The notes beneath the pieces are model-generated. The model made no database searches, was not told the DNA's origin, and saw only the letters and a list, made by a program, of their open reading frames with translations. Both the position numbers and the translations under genes were made by a program. From Methylocystis sp. (GTDB taxonomy: Bacteria; Pseudomonadota; Alphaproteobacteria; Rhizobiales; Beijerinckiaceae), in NCBI GenBank assembly GCA_020252485.1, contig JADCCX010000077.1:1-55176 (forward strand): a DNA stretch of 55,176 nt, read 5' to 3'. Each line of letters opens with the position of its first letter. Position 1 is the first letter of the stretch. Positions 24,302-33,379 of the stretch are shown here, one piece after another.

Positions 24302-24427
24302 ATGGGATCGGCCTTCTTCCCGCTGGAGCATGCCGATATCGCGGTCTATAGCTTGCTGGCGCTGCTGCTTGTGTTCCGTCCGGGCGGGTTACTGGGCTGG
24401 GCAGACGGTTCACCGAGAAGGAACTGA
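24302..24427 (+). pseudogene. C-terminal remnant of a branched-chain amino acid permease
   Basis: The 41-codon frame reads MGSAFFPLEHADIAVYSLLA followed by LLLVFRPGGLLGWADGSPRR. It closely resembles the last transmembrane segment and tail of LivH/LivM-type permeases (…LLALLLVFRPxGLFG). A stop codon lies in frame just upstream, and there is no room for the rest of the permease. The TGA overlaps the ATG of the next gene by one base, so translation of the fragment, if any, would be coupled to it. It suggests that a transporter gene was deleted or recombined here. Confidence 0.55.
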
Positions 24428-25641
24428 TGGCGGTCCAGTTCAACGATATCGAGGCTGCCCACCGCCTGATGGCGGACGAAATCATCCGCACGCCGACACT
24501 CTACGCGCCGCGCCTCTCGGCGCTGACGGGCGCCGATATCGCGGTGAAATACGAGAACATGCAGGTGACCGGATCCTTCAAGGAGCGGGGGGCATGCAAC
24601 CGCATGCGCCAATTGACCGGGGACGAACGCCGCCGCGGCGTCATCGCCATGTCCGCCGGCAACCACGCCCAGGCCGTCGCCTGGCATGCCCGCAAGCTCG
24701 GCGTGCCGGCCACCATCGTGATGCCTGAAGGCACGCCGCATGTGAAAGCCGAGAACACGCGCCAGTTCGGCGCAACCGTCATCTTCGAAGGGGCGACTTT
24801 GGCGGAATCGCAGGTGGCGGTCGAACGGCTCATCGGCGCCGAAGGCTTCGTGCTGGTGCATCCCTACGACGACGACGCCATTATCGCCGGTCAGGGAACG
24901 GCCGCGATCGAGATGCTCGCCGACGCGCCCGCGCTGGATACGCTGGTGGTGCCGATCGGCGGCGGCGGGCTGATCGCCGGAATGGCCATCGCCGCCAAGG
25001 CGATCAACCCTGCCATCCGCATCATCGGCGCCGAGGCCAGCCTCTATCCCTCCTTCACGAACGCCCTCTGCGGCAGCTCCCTGCCGATTGGCGGGGCGAC
25101 GCTGGCCGAGGGCATCGCGGTCAAGAATGTCGGAACCCGCAACCTTCCGGTTGTCCGCGACCTCGTGGACGGGATCGTCCTCGTCGAGGAAAGCGCCATC
25201 GAACGCGCCGTCGCCTGCTACGCCACCTTGCAGCGAACGATGGCCGAGGGGGCTGGCGCGGCGGGCCTCGCGGCCATGCTGACCCGGCCGGAGCTTTTCG
25301 CCGGGCGCAAGGTGGGGCTCATTCTGTGCGGCGGCAACATCGATGCGCGTATTCTGGCCAGCGTCATGGTGCGCCAGCTTGAGCGCGAGGAGCGCATTGT
25401 CTCGTTCCGCATGACGACCGTCGATCAGCCGGGCCTGCTCGGCAAGGTCGCGACTCGATTGGGCGAACTCGGCGCCAATATCCTGGAGGTGAGCCATCAG
25501 CGCCTGCTGCTCGATGTGCCGGCCAAGGGCGTTTCGCTGGACGTGACCGTGGAAACGCGGGGGCCGGAGCATGCGGCGGAAATCCTCGCGGCATTGGCCG
25601 CGGAAGGCTACGCGCCCAGGCGGATCCAGCGCGTGGATTGA
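24427..25641 (+). CDS. Threonine ammonia-lyase with C-terminal ACT domain
   Basis: The 404-residue PLP enzyme converts threonine to 2-oxobutyrate and ammonia, feeding isoleucine synthesis or catabolism. The PLP lysine is in VTGSFKERGACNRM, followed by SAGNHAQAVAWHARK, the glycine loop PIGGGGLIAGMAIA and CGGNIDARIL. An ACT domain occupies about residues 330-404 (FRMTTVDQPGLLGKVATRLG, ANILEVSHQR), which points to amino acid regulation. GAGAAGG precedes the ATG. It stands beside a shorter paralogue without ACT domain. Confidence 0.9.
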   Translation: MAVQFNDIEAAHRLMADEIIRTPTLYAPRLSALTGADIAVKYENMQVTGSFKERGACNRMRQLTGDERRRGVIAMSAGNHAQAVAWHARKLGVPATIVMPEGTPHVKAENTRQFGATVIFEGATLAESQVAVERLIGAEGFVLVHPYDDDAIIAGQGTAAIEMLADAPALDTLVVPIGGGGLIAGMAIAAKAINPAIRIIGAEASLYPSFTNALCGSSLPIGGATLAEGIAVKNVGTRNLPVVRDLVDGIVLVEESAIERAVACYATLQRTMAEGAGAAGLAAMLTRPELFAGRKVGLILCGGNIDARILASVMVRQLEREERIVSFRMTTVDQPGLLGKVATRLGELGANILEVSHQRLLLDVPAKGVSLDVTVETRGPEHAAEILAALAAEGYAPRRIQRVD

Positions 25642-25664
25642 GCGATCCGTGCTATTGAACCGCC

Positions 25665-26399
25665 ATGGAATGGACTGATTCAGGCGTGGTGATGGGGACG
25701 AGGCGGCACGGCGAATCCGGCGTGATCGTCGAGCTCATGACCGCATCCCATGGCCGCCACCTTGGCATGGCGCGCGGCGGGCGCAGCAAGCGGCTGGCCG
25801 CCGTTCTGCAGCCGGGAAACACCGTGCAGGCGACCTGGACGGCGCGGCTCGAGGAGCAGCTCGGCCAGTACAGCCTCGAAGGGCAGACCTTGCGGGCCGG
25901 GCGGCTGATCGACAGCGCGGCGGCGCTTTATGCGATCGGCCACATCAACAGCCTGCTCAGATTGCTCCCCGAACGGGACCGGCAGGAAGGCCTTCATGCG
26001 GCGGCCACGCTCATCCTCGATCAGCTTCACGATCCGCCCTTCGCCGCGCCGCTGATTGTGCGCTTCGAGGTGGCGATGCTGGCGGCGCTGGGCTTCGGCC
26101 TTGATCTGACGGAATGCGCGGCGACCGGCGCCCGCCAGGGCCTCACCTATGTTTCGCCCAGGACGGGGCGGGCGGTGACAGGCGAAGCGGGACTTCCCTA
26201 TCAGGCCAGGCTGCTGCCGCTGCCCGGTTTTCTGGCGGGGCGGCCGGGCGACAATCTGGGTCCGCAGGCGCTGGCCGACGGCTTCCGGCTGACGGGCTAT
26301 TTCCTGGAGCATCATCTCTTCGGTCCGCGCGGCCTGCCCATGCCCGAGCAGCGCGGATCGTTCATCAATGCCATTCTACGCTCTTTTGACGCTGAATAA
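25665..26399 (+). CDS. recO: DNA repair protein RecO
   Basis: RecO helps load RecA on single-stranded DNA coated with SSB, working with RecR. The 244-residue protein has the OB-fold start (MEWTDSGVVMGTRRHGESGV, then RHLGMARGGRSKR), an all-helical middle, and the C-terminal YFLEHHLFGPRGLPMPEQR typical of alphaproteobacterial RecO. The zinc-binding cysteines seen in some RecO proteins are not evident. It is 23 bp after the ammonia-lyase gene; parC, its usual neighbour in this order, lies 2.6 kb downstream. Confidence 0.9.
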   Translation: MEWTDSGVVMGTRRHGESGVIVELMTASHGRHLGMARGGRSKRLAAVLQPGNTVQATWTARLEEQLGQYSLEGQTLRAGRLIDSAAALYAIGHINSLLRLLPERDRQEGLHAAATLILDQLHDPPFAAPLIVRFEVAMLAALGFGLDLTECAATGARQGLTYVSPRTGRAVTGEAGLPYQARLLPLPGFLAGRPGDNLGPQALADGFRLTGYFLEHHLFGPRGLPMPEQRGSFINAILRSFDAE

Positions 26400-26484
26400 C
26401 ATCATGAGCCGACATTGTCGCCATTGTGCGGCGCGCCATCGATGCTATCTTCTCTGAAGGAGCCACTCCTGAGAGGCGCTTCGA

Positions 26485-27234
26485 TTGAGCCAGTTACCCC
26501 GCGATACACCGCAATTCTATCTGACGTCGCCGACACCCTGCCCTTATCTGGCGGGGCAGACGGAGCGCAAGGTGTTCACCCATCTGGTCGGCCGCCGGGC
26601 GCGGGATCTTAACGATGTGCTGACGCATGGCGGCTTTCGCCGCAGCCAGACGATCGCCTACCGTCCGGCCTGCGAGGGCTGCCGCGCCTGCATCTCCGTC
26701 CGCGTCTGCGTCAAGGATTTCCGCCCCAGCGCCAGCATGAAGCGTGTGATGAAGGCCAATGCCGACATCGTCGGCGAGATGAAGGTCAACAAGCCGACGT
26801 CCGAGCATTATTCGCTGTTTCGCGGCTATCTTGATGCGCGCCACGGCGAAGGCGGCATGGCCGACATGACCGTGCTCGATTTCGCCATGATGGTGGAGGA
26901 CAGCCATGTTGAGACATCGGTTGTCGAATATCGCCAGCGCCGCATCGATACCGCCATCACCGGCAAGAGCAAGGGGCCGCTCATGGGCGTCTCGCTCACC
27001 GATATCCTCTCCGACGGGCTCTCCATGGTCTATTCCTTCTTCGAGCCGGACCTCGTGGACCGCTCGCTCGGCACGGTGATGATCCTTGACCATATCGCGC
27101 GGGCGAAAAGCCTTGGCCTGCCGTATCTCTACCTCGGCTATTGGGTCGAGGGCTCGCAGAAGATGGATTACAAGGGCCGCTTCAAGCCGCAGGAGCGGCT
27201 GATGCCGGAAGGCTGGACGCGGGTGGAGCGGTAA
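26485..27234 (+). CDS. bpt: Aspartate/glutamate leucyltransferase
   Basis: Bpt transfers leucine from leucyl-tRNA to N-terminal Asp or Glu, marking proteins for the ClpS-ClpAP N-degron pathway. The 249-residue protein shows [20 protein letters not shown], the cysteine motif [12 protein letters not shown], and the GNAT-like C-terminus [20 protein letters not shown]. The start is TTG at 26485 with GAGAGGCG upstream; the N-terminal SQLPRD fits the family. Length is normal. Confidence 0.9.
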   Translation: MSQLPRDTPQFYLTSPTPCPYLAGQTERKVFTHLVGRRARDLNDVLTHGGFRRSQTIAYRPACEGCRACISVRVCVKDFRPSASMKRVMKANADIVGEMKVNKPTSEHYSLFRGYLDARHGEGGMADMTVLDFAMMVEDSHVETSVVEYRQRRIDTAITGKSKGPLMGVSLTDILSDGLSMVYSFFEPDLVDRSLGTVMILDHIARAKSLGLPYLYLGYWVEGSQKMDYKGRFKPQERLMPEGWTRVER

Positions 27235-27240
27235 TCGCCT

Positions 27241-27897
27241 CTACGCTGCGGGGGCGGCGGGAGGCGCATGGGCCAGCGCCCGCTCCAGACTCTCGATCAC
27301 GGATTCCGCCTTCTCATAGCCCACCGTGATCTGGTAGGCGGCGCGGTCCTTGAGCAGCACCAGCGTCGGGAAGCCGTTGACCTCGAAGCGCTGGGCCAGC
27401 GCAAAGTCCTGAAGCGTCGCCTGTTTCATCGTTTCTGATTCGAAGGCCGCAGCAAATTCGGCCGGATCGATCTCGAACTGACCGGCATAGGCGGCGAGAA
27501 CCTCCGGCTGGCGGATGTCCTCGTTCAGCGCGAAATAGGCCCGCTGAATGGCATGCAAATACGCATAGGCCGCGCCGATGTTCAGCGTCCGCATCGTGAC
27601 GACGGCGCGTGAAGCGGGCTCCGTGTCCATCACATAGCCCTCGCGGTCGAAGAAGGACCAATCGAACGGCTGGCCGCTCGCCTCCTGCACCCGCTCCCGG
27701 TAGCCGCGAAAGCGGGGCTTGTCGGCTTCGGTCATCACCGCGGTGTTGAAGGGTCTGAGGCCGCCCGCCTGCAGGATGAGATCGATCCGCTCGCCCATTT
27801 CGAGCACCACCCGGTTCATCTCCGGCGCGAAGCCATAGCACCACGAACACATCGTGTCGGCGAAGTAGATGAGGCGGGGACGTGGCGGTTCGGTCAT
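27241..27897 (-). CDS. DsbA-family thiol oxidoreductase (FrnE-like)
   Basis: This is a 218-residue cytoplasmic protein with a thioredoxin fold and a helical insertion. The redox motif is CSWC in LIYFADTMCSWCYGFAPEMN, and the cis-proline loop is RFEVNGFPTLVLLKD. No signal peptide is present, which separates it from classical DsbA and suggests a FrnE- or 2-hydroxychromene-2-carboxylate-isomerase-like role. It converges on bpt with only a few bases between the stops. Confidence 0.8.
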   Translation of the reverse strand: MTEPPRPRLIYFADTMCSWCYGFAPEMNRVVLEMGERIDLILQAGGLRPFNTAVMTEADKPRFRGYRERVQEASGQPFDWSFFDREGYVMDTEPASRAVVTMRTLNIGAAYAYLHAIQRAYFALNEDIRQPEVLAAYAGQFEIDPAEFAAAFESETMKQATLQDFALAQRFEVNGFPTLVLLKDRAAYQITVGYEKAESVIESLERALAHAPPAAPAA

Positions 27898-27946
27898 GGC
27901 AGAGCATAGACCGACAGGCGCCGGTTGTCATGGCGGGGTGCGGTGT

Positions 27947-28744
27947 GTCCTTCGAGGCTCCGGCATTCTCCCTCTCCCCGTCCTTTACGGGGAGAGGGCC
28001 GGGGTGAGGGGCCTGGTGATAGGGCGCGGAGGGCAGTCCCCCAGCCCCTCATCCTGTCCTTCTCCCCGTCAAGAACGGGGAGAAGGGACGCGCACGCATG
28101 TCCGCGCCATCACTGTGACCTCGCCAGCCCCGGCTCTTCCCCCCTCCCCCCGCTTGCGGACAAGCTTGCGCAGTCCGCACATGTTTGGAGCGCGGCGGGG
28201 AGGGCCGGGGCGGGGGGCGTCTCCCCCTCCCCGTCCTTTACGGGGAGAGGGTTGGGGTGAGGGGCCCGGCGATAGGGCGCGGAGGGCAATCCCCCAGCCC
28301 CTCATCCTGTCCTTCTCCCCGTCAAGAACGGGGAGAAGGGACGCGCACGCATGTCGTCGCCATCACGGTGACCTCGCCACCCCCGGCTCTTCCCCCTCCC
28401 CCCCGCTTGCGGACAAGCTTGCGCAATCCGCACAAGTTTGGAGCGCGGAAGGGAGGGCCGGGGGGCGTCTCCCTCTCCCCGTCCTTTACGGGGAGAGGGC
28501 CGGGGTGAGGGGCGTCTCCCTCTCCCCGCGAGCGGGGAGAGGGTTGGGGCGGGGGGTGTCTCCCTCTCCCCGTCCTTTACGGGGAGAGGGCCGGGGTGAG
28601 GGGCCTGGCGATAGGGCGCGGAGGGCAGTCCCCCCGCCCCTCATCCTGTCCTTCTCCCCGTAAAGAACGGGGAGAAGGGACGCGCACGTCGGTCCGCTTC
28701 TCATCCTGAGGTGCGAGCCGCGGGCGAGCCTCGAAGGACGCACA
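27947..28744. repeat. Repeat block with tandem units of about 250 bp
   Basis: A unit beginning CTCCCTCTCCCCGTCCTTTA starts at 27968, 28221 and 28469, with shorter or variant starts at 28516 and 28560. Each full unit holds a first hairpin (CTCTCCCCGT...ACGGGGAGAG), a second (CTTCTCCCCGTCAAGAACGG and its partner) and a CCGCTTGCGGACAAGCTTGCG segment. The block is flanked by inverted copies of GTCCTTCGAGGCTC (about 27949 and 28726). No gene is credible inside; open frames on both strands result from repeat composition. Confidence 0.8.
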
Positions 28745-28800
28745 ACTCTCTTGCTGCAGTAGCAGAGAGCGGGGCGACGCCTGCTTTCATCAATAAACGG

Positions 28801-29010
28801 TCACTTCACATGCCTCCAAAAATCTTCAATCTTTTTCGTTAATTCCTCAATCTTGCCATCATAATAATAGCCGTGCTCCTCGCTCATTTCGATGAAGCAT
28901 CCTTCATTATACTTGGTGAAGGATTTGATGTTGGCAATGATGACGTAATGAACTTCCTTCTCGTTGCCGACCACGCTCGCATTCCTGTAGCATTTCAGAA
29001 CTGAACCCAT
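28801..29010 (-). CDS. Small protein of unknown function, lower-GC
   Basis: This is a 69-residue ORF reading MGSVLKCYRNASVVGNEKEV, then HYVIIANIKSFTKYNEGCFI and a lysine- and glutamate-rich C-terminus. Base composition is clearly AT-richer than its neighbours, which may indicate acquisition from elsewhere. It lies 14 bp after parC on the same strand and directly beside the repeat block. I do not recognise the family. An in-frame extension to 29097 would overlap parC and is less likely. Confidence 0.6.
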   Translation of the reverse strand: MGSVLKCYRNASVVGNEKEVHYVIIANIKSFTKYNEGCFIEMSEEHGYYYDGKIEELTKKIEDFWRHVK

Positions 29011-29024
29011 CGCTTCTGTCTCCC

Positions 29025-31307
29025 TCAGCCGAACCTGTTCCCCTTCGGAAAGCCCCTGGGCGGCAGCTTGCCGGCCTCGGCGCGCCGGCCGATCCATTCA
29101 TCCAGTTCGGGGCGCGCCACAGTATAGGTGCGTCCGTCCGATGATTGCCAGGTGAGGCCGTCGGCCAGGCTGAACACCTTGGCGTCGGCGACATTGCCGT
29201 CCTTGTATTTCTGCAGGCGAACGCCCTTGCCGCGGGTCATTTCCGGTACTTCGGCGAGGGGGAAGCACAGGAGCTTGCGGTTTTCGCCAATGATGGCCAC
29301 GTGGTCGCCGCTGGCGGGCACGGCCAGCACGGCTTTCCAGTCGCCGTCCACATTCAGCACATTCCTGCCCTTCTTCGTGGTGGCGATCAATTCGTCGGAG
29401 GGGGCGAGGAAGCCGCGCACGTCATTGCCGCCGGTCGCGACCATCAGAAGCTTCGATCCCGCCTGATGCGGCCAGAGGCGGATGATCTCCACGCCCTCAT
29501 CGATATCCGCCATCAGCCGCACCGGATCGCCGAACCCGCGTCCGCCAGGCAGCCGGGAGGCGTCGAGCGTGAAGACCTTGCCGTTGGAAACGAGCATCAG
29601 CAGCTTCGCCGTGGTTTCGCTGTGGAACCAGTGTTTCAGCTTGTCGCCGCTCTTGAATTGCAGGCTGGTGAGGTCGCTCACATGGCCCTTGAGCGAGCGG
29701 ATCCAGCCTTTTTCCGAGAGCACAACCGTGATCGGCTCGCGCTCCACCAAAGCTTCGCTCAGGTCGATATCAGCCATGCTGTCCGGCTTGTCGGCGAAGG
29801 TCGTGCGGCGCTTGCCGATCTTCGTGTCCGGGCCGAACTTCTTCCTCACCTCGCGGATTTCCCAGGCGATGGTTTTCCATTGCTTGGCCTCGTCGCCCAG
29901 CAGCCCCTCGATCTGCCCCTTCTCTTCGGTGAGGGCGTCGAATTCCTTGCGCAGCTGCATCTCCTCCAGCTTGCGCAACTGGCGCAGGCGCGTGTCGAGG
30001 ATGGTCTCTGCCTGCAGATCGGTGAGTTCGAACCGCCTGATCAGGACGGGTTTGGGCTCATCCTCCTCGCGGATGATGCGGATCACCTCGTCGAGGTTGA
30101 GGAAGGCGATCAGCAGGCCGCCCAGCCTTTCGAGCCGCCGTTCGATTTCGCCGAGGCGGAAGCGCGACCGCCGCTGCAAGACCACGCGGCGGTGATCGAG
30201 CCAGATGCGCAGAGCCTCGGCGAGGCCGATGACGCGCGGCACGAGGCCGTCGGCCAGCACATTCATGTTCATCGAAAGGCGGGCTTCAAGCTCGGTCAGC
30301 TTGAACAAAGTCTCCATCAGCACCGTCTCGTCGACGGCGCGGGATTTGGGCTCCAGCACGATGCGGATGTCTTCGGCGGATTCATCGCGCACATCGGCCA
30401 GGATCGGCACCTTGCGCTCGTTGATGAGGTCGGCCAAAGCCTCGATCAGCGCGCCCTTGCGCACGAGATAGGGGATCTCGGTGACGACGATGATGTAGGC
30501 GCCGCGCCCCGTCTCCTCCTTGTGCCAGCGCGCCCGCAGCCGAAAGCCGCCGCGCCCGGTCCGGTAGGTCTCGGCGATGGAGGCCGCAGGCTCCACGATG
30601 ATGCCCCCGGTCGGGAAATCCGGCCCCGGCACGAAGGTGAGCAACTGGTCGGATGTCGCCTTGGGGTGCTCGATCAGATAGAGCGCCGCATCGCAGAGCT
30701 CCGCCGCATTATGGGGCGGGATCGAGGTCGCCATGCCGACCGCAATGCCGGTGGCGCCATTGGCGAGCATGTTCGGAAAGGCGCCCGGCAGCACGACAGG
30801 CTCGTCGTTCTCGTTGTTGTAGGTGGGCCGGAAATCGACGGCATCCTCGTCGATGCCCTGCAGCAGCAGGGCCGCCACGTCGGTCAGCTTCGCTTCCGTA
30901 TAGCGGTAGGCGGCGGCGTTATCGCCATCGATAGAGCCGAAATTGCCCTGGCCGTCGACCAGCATGTAGCGCTGGGCGAAATCCTGCGCCAGGCGCACCA
31001 TTGCGTCATAGATCGCCTGGTCGCCATGGGGATGGAACTTGCCGATCACTTCGCCGACCACCGAAGCGCATTTCTTGTAGGCGTTGGCGGGATCGAGTTT
31101 CAGCAGCCGCATCGCATGCAGGATGCGCCGCTGCACGGGCTTTAGGCCGTCGCGCGCATCCGGCAGCGCCCGGTGCATGATCGTTGACAGTGCATAGGCG
31201 AGGTAGCGCTCCTCCAGCGCCGCCTTCAGGCTGACGTTCTCGACGCCGTCGCCCGCACCGTCCTTGCGCCCGCCATCGCCGGGGGGAGGGGTGGTATCAT
31301 CCATCAT
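29025..31307 (-). CDS. parC: DNA topoisomerase IV subunit A
   Basis: ParC cuts and rejoins DNA in the ParC2ParE2 complex that unlinks daughter chromosomes. The 760-residue protein shows the winged-helix start ([20 protein letters not shown]), the catalytic tyrosine in [14 protein letters not shown], the DNA-gate helix region [20 protein letters not shown], and the C-terminal beta-pinwheel repeats. The GyrA box is absent, favouring ParC over GyrA. Length is normal for alphaproteobacteria. Confidence 0.93.
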   Translation of the reverse strand: MMDDTTPPPGDGGRKDGAGDGVENVSLKAALEERYLAYALSTIMHRALPDARDGLKPVQRRILHAMRLLKLDPANAYKKCASVVGEVIGKFHPHGDQAIYDAMVRLAQDFAQRYMLVDGQGNFGSIDGDNAAAYRYTEAKLTDVAALLLQGIDEDAVDFRPTYNNENDEPVVLPGAFPNMLANGATGIAVGMATSIPPHNAAELCDAALYLIEHPKATSDQLLTFVPGPDFPTGGIIVEPAASIAETYRTGRGGFRLRARWHKEETGRGAYIIVVTEIPYLVRKGALIEALADLINERKVPILADVRDESAEDIRIVLEPKSRAVDETVLMETLFKLTELEARLSMNMNVLADGLVPRVIGLAEALRIWLDHRRVVLQRRSRFRLGEIERRLERLGGLLIAFLNLDEVIRIIREEDEPKPVLIRRFELTDLQAETILDTRLRQLRKLEEMQLRKEFDALTEEKGQIEGLLGDEAKQWKTIAWEIREVRKKFGPDTKIGKRRTTFADKPDSMADIDLSEALVEREPITVVLSEKGWIRSLKGHVSDLTSLQFKSGDKLKHWFHSETTAKLLMLVSNGKVFTLDASRLPGGRGFGDPVRLMADIDEGVEIIRLWPHQAGSKLLMVATGGNDVRGFLAPSDELIATTKKGRNVLNVDGDWKAVLAVPASGDHVAIIGENRKLLCFPLAEVPEMTRGKGVRLQKYKDGNVADAKVFSLADGLTWQSSDGRTYTVARPELDEWIGRRAEAGKLPPRGFPKGNRFG

Positions 31308-31365
31308 TGATCTCGCTCACCCCGGTGAGCGGTAGAGAAGGGGGCGATTCGGGGCAAGGCGGCTG

Positions 31366-32493
31366 TTACCGCTGCTGAGAAACAGGGGGAAACGCCGGCA
31401 GCGGCCGTCCCCAATGCTCGGCGTGAACAACGGTGGCGATCAGGATCAGCGCCGCCGTGACCTGATGCGCGAGCGCCGCCCAGAGCGGCACATGCAGCAA
31501 CAGCGTGGCGATGCCAAGCAGCGCCTGCGCGGAGAGCGCCAGCGCCACATGGCCCGCGCCGCGCGCCGCTGCCGTGCCGCGCGCATCGAACCAGTGCCAG
31601 AGCGCCAGCGCGAGCAGCAGATAGGCCGTCAGCCGGTGGTTGAACTGCACCAGAGCCGGATTATCGACGAAATTCTCGATCCACGGCTTCACCACGAAAA
31701 GCATATCCGCGGCTGGGATGAGCGCCCCATCCATCAGCGGCCAGGTGTTGTAGGTGAGGCCGGATTTCGAGCCGGCGACAAGCGCGCCGAGCGCTACCTG
31801 CACGAGCAGCAGGACAACGATGGCCTTCGCGGTGATGGCGATCCGGGCGGGAACAGCCATCCCGCCATCAGGACGCAGACGCCGTGCGGTCCAGACCAGT
31901 CCGGTGAGGATCAGGCAGGCCGTCGTCAGATGCAGCGCCAGCTTCACGGGCGCCACCGCCACCATGCCCTCCTTGAGGCCGGAGGCGACCATCAGCCAGC
32001 CGATGGCGCCCTGAAAGCCGCCGAGCGCGCCCAGCGCCAGCAGCCAGAGCGCCAGCCGGCCCCGCACCGCGCCGCGCAGCCAGAAGAAGGCGAGCGGCAG
32101 CAGGTAGGCGATGCCCACGAGACGGCCGAGCTGGCGATGACCCCATTCCCACCAGTAGATGAACTGGAATTCGCCGAGGCTCATGCCCTTGTTGAGAAGC
32201 TGATATTGCGGAATGGCGCGGTATTTCTCGAACTCCGCCAGCCATGCGGCCTCGGACAAGGGCGGAATCGCTCCCATGAAGGGACGCCATTCGGTGATCG
32301 ACAGGCCCGAGCCGGTAAGGCGCGTGGCGCCGCCGACCAGCACCATGGCCAGCACCATGATCGCCACGGTCCAGAGCCAGACGCGCACGGCTGCATAGCG
32401 ATCTGCGGCGGGAGTTTCGATCGTCCGGCCGGGGTGAATGGTCGCAGTGCTCAAGGCCAAAGGTCTTTCGGGTTGATCTTGTGTCTCGTGCAC
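31366..32493 (-). CDS. ctaA: Heme A synthase (COX15/CtaA)
   Basis: This inner-membrane enzyme oxidises heme O to heme A for aa3-type cytochrome oxidase. About eight transmembrane helices are visible in roughly 375 residues, with the four conserved heme-coordinating histidines in WGHRQLGRLVG, LALHLTTACLILTG, QFNHRLTAYLLL and ALAHQVTAALIL. VGGATRLTGSGLSITEW is the family's N-terminal signature. The start is uncertain: GTG at 32493 and TTG at 32454 both fit, and the frame is open to 32541. It is divergent from a DUF2842 gene. Confidence 0.88.
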   Translation of the reverse strand: MHETQDQPERPLALSTATIHPGRTIETPAADRYAAVRVWLWTVAIMVLAMVLVGGATRLTGSGLSITEWRPFMGAIPPLSEAAWLAEFEKYRAIPQYQLLNKGMSLGEFQFIYWWEWGHRQLGRLVGIAYLLPLAFFWLRGAVRGRLALWLLALGALGGFQGAIGWLMVASGLKEGMVAVAPVKLALHLTTACLILTGLVWTARRLRPDGGMAVPARIAITAKAIVVLLLVQVALGALVAGSKSGLTYNTWPLMDGALIPAADMLFVVKPWIENFVDNPALVQFNHRLTAYLLLALALWHWFDARGTAAARGAGHVALALSAQALLGIATLLLHVPLWAALAHQVTAALILIATVVHAEHWGRPLPAFPPVSQQR

Positions 32494-32558
32494 GCCAATT
32501 ACGGTTCCCGGATGATATCGGCAACCGTGCCATGGTCGCACCCCCGGGGGACAAGCCT

Positions 32559-32789
32559 ATGAACCGCAGGACGCGCAAGCTCGTCGGCACCGTGCTGATG
32601 CTGGTTTTTGTCTGCGTCTACGCCCTGATCGTGACGACTGTCGCCGAGCCTATCCTGAGGAATGCGAACAAGGCGGTCGAGGCTGTTTTCTATCTCATCG
32701 CCGGTCTCGCCTGGGTCCCGCCGCTGATGTTTCTCATCCGCTGGATGGAAGGCGGGCGGGACGATACGCGGCCCAAGCGGCCGGTGTGA
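32559..32789 (+). CDS. DUF2842 membrane protein
   Basis: This is a 76-residue protein with two transmembrane helices (LVGTVLMLVFVCVYALIVTT and FYLIAGLAWVPPLMFLIRWM) separated by a short polar loop, matching the DUF2842 family of alphaproteobacteria. The ATG at 32559 is chosen by family length. It is divergent from ctaA and shares about 65 bp of upstream sequence with it, so a link to respiratory-chain assembly is conceivable. Confidence 0.8.
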   Translation: MNRRTRKLVGTVLMLVFVCVYALIVTTVAEPILRNANKAVEAVFYLIAGLAWVPPLMFLIRWMEGGRDDTRPKRPV

Positions 32790-32819
32790 GCAGCAAGCGG
32801 CCGCGTCCGTTGCTGGACT

Positions 32820-33338
32820 TCAAATCCGCAGCTTCTGCACGCCCTTCAGCGCCATTTGCGGCTTCTTCGATGAGAGAATGCGGCTGTTGACGCCCTGCCA
32901 GCTGATTTCGCCGGAGAGGCGGCCGTATTCGATCTTCGGACAGCGGTTCATGATCACCGTCACGCCGGCCGCCTCCGCCTTGGCCGCCGCTTCGTCGTGG
33001 CGCACGCCCAGCTGCATCCAGATGATGCGCGGGTGCGGCTCCATGGCCAGCGCCTCCTCGACGATGCCGGGCGCCGCATCCGAGGCGCGGAAGATATCGA
33101 CCATCTCGACCGGTTCCCTGATGTCGCCAAGCCGCGCCACGAAGCGTTCGCCAAGGAACATCTGGCCGGTCTTGCCCGGGTTCACCGGTATGACGCGGAA
33201 GCCGCGCTCGGAGAGATATTTGAACACCAGGCAGGATGGCCGCGCCGGGTTGTCAGAAGCGCCGACCATCGCGATGGTCTTCACCGAGGTGAGGATGGAG
33301 CGGATCAGGGTGTCGGGGTAGTTGTCGTGGTCGGTCAT
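32820..33338 (-). CDS. CoA-binding domain protein
   Basis: The protein is about 172 residues of the YccU-like CoA-binding family, a Rossmann-type fold without catalytic domains. Motifs are TIAMVGASDNPARPSCLVFK, RGFRVIPVNPGKTGQMFLGE, and RIIWMQLGVRHDEAAAKAEA. ATG at 33338 is chosen; ATG at 33347 is nearly equal, and a frame open far upstream (to 33791) is spurious because it runs through the next gene. The role is unknown. Confidence 0.8.
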   Translation of the reverse strand: MTDHDNYPDTLIRSILTSVKTIAMVGASDNPARPSCLVFKYLSERGFRVIPVNPGKTGQMFLGERFVARLGDIREPVEMVDIFRASDAAPGIVEEALAMEPHPRIIWMQLGVRHDEAAAKAEAAGVTVIMNRCPKIEYGRLSGEISWQGVNSRILSSKKPQMALKGVQKLRI

Positions 33339-33379
33339 GCCGCTCATTTGGCGGCTTTGACAGGGCTCCGCAAGGCCGC

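Noticed and set aside
27869-28663. 264-codon open frame on the plus strand
   Set aside because: It runs through tandem GC-rich repeats; the protein is Arg/Gly/Pro-rich repeat translation with no ribosome-binding site.
27968-28720. Possible CRISPR array
   Set aside because: The period is about 250 bp, units are near-identical throughout with no unique spacers, and no cas gene is present.
29145-31145. 666-codon open frame antisense to parC
   Set aside because: It is the antisense shadow of a clearly conserved gene, a common result of high GC.
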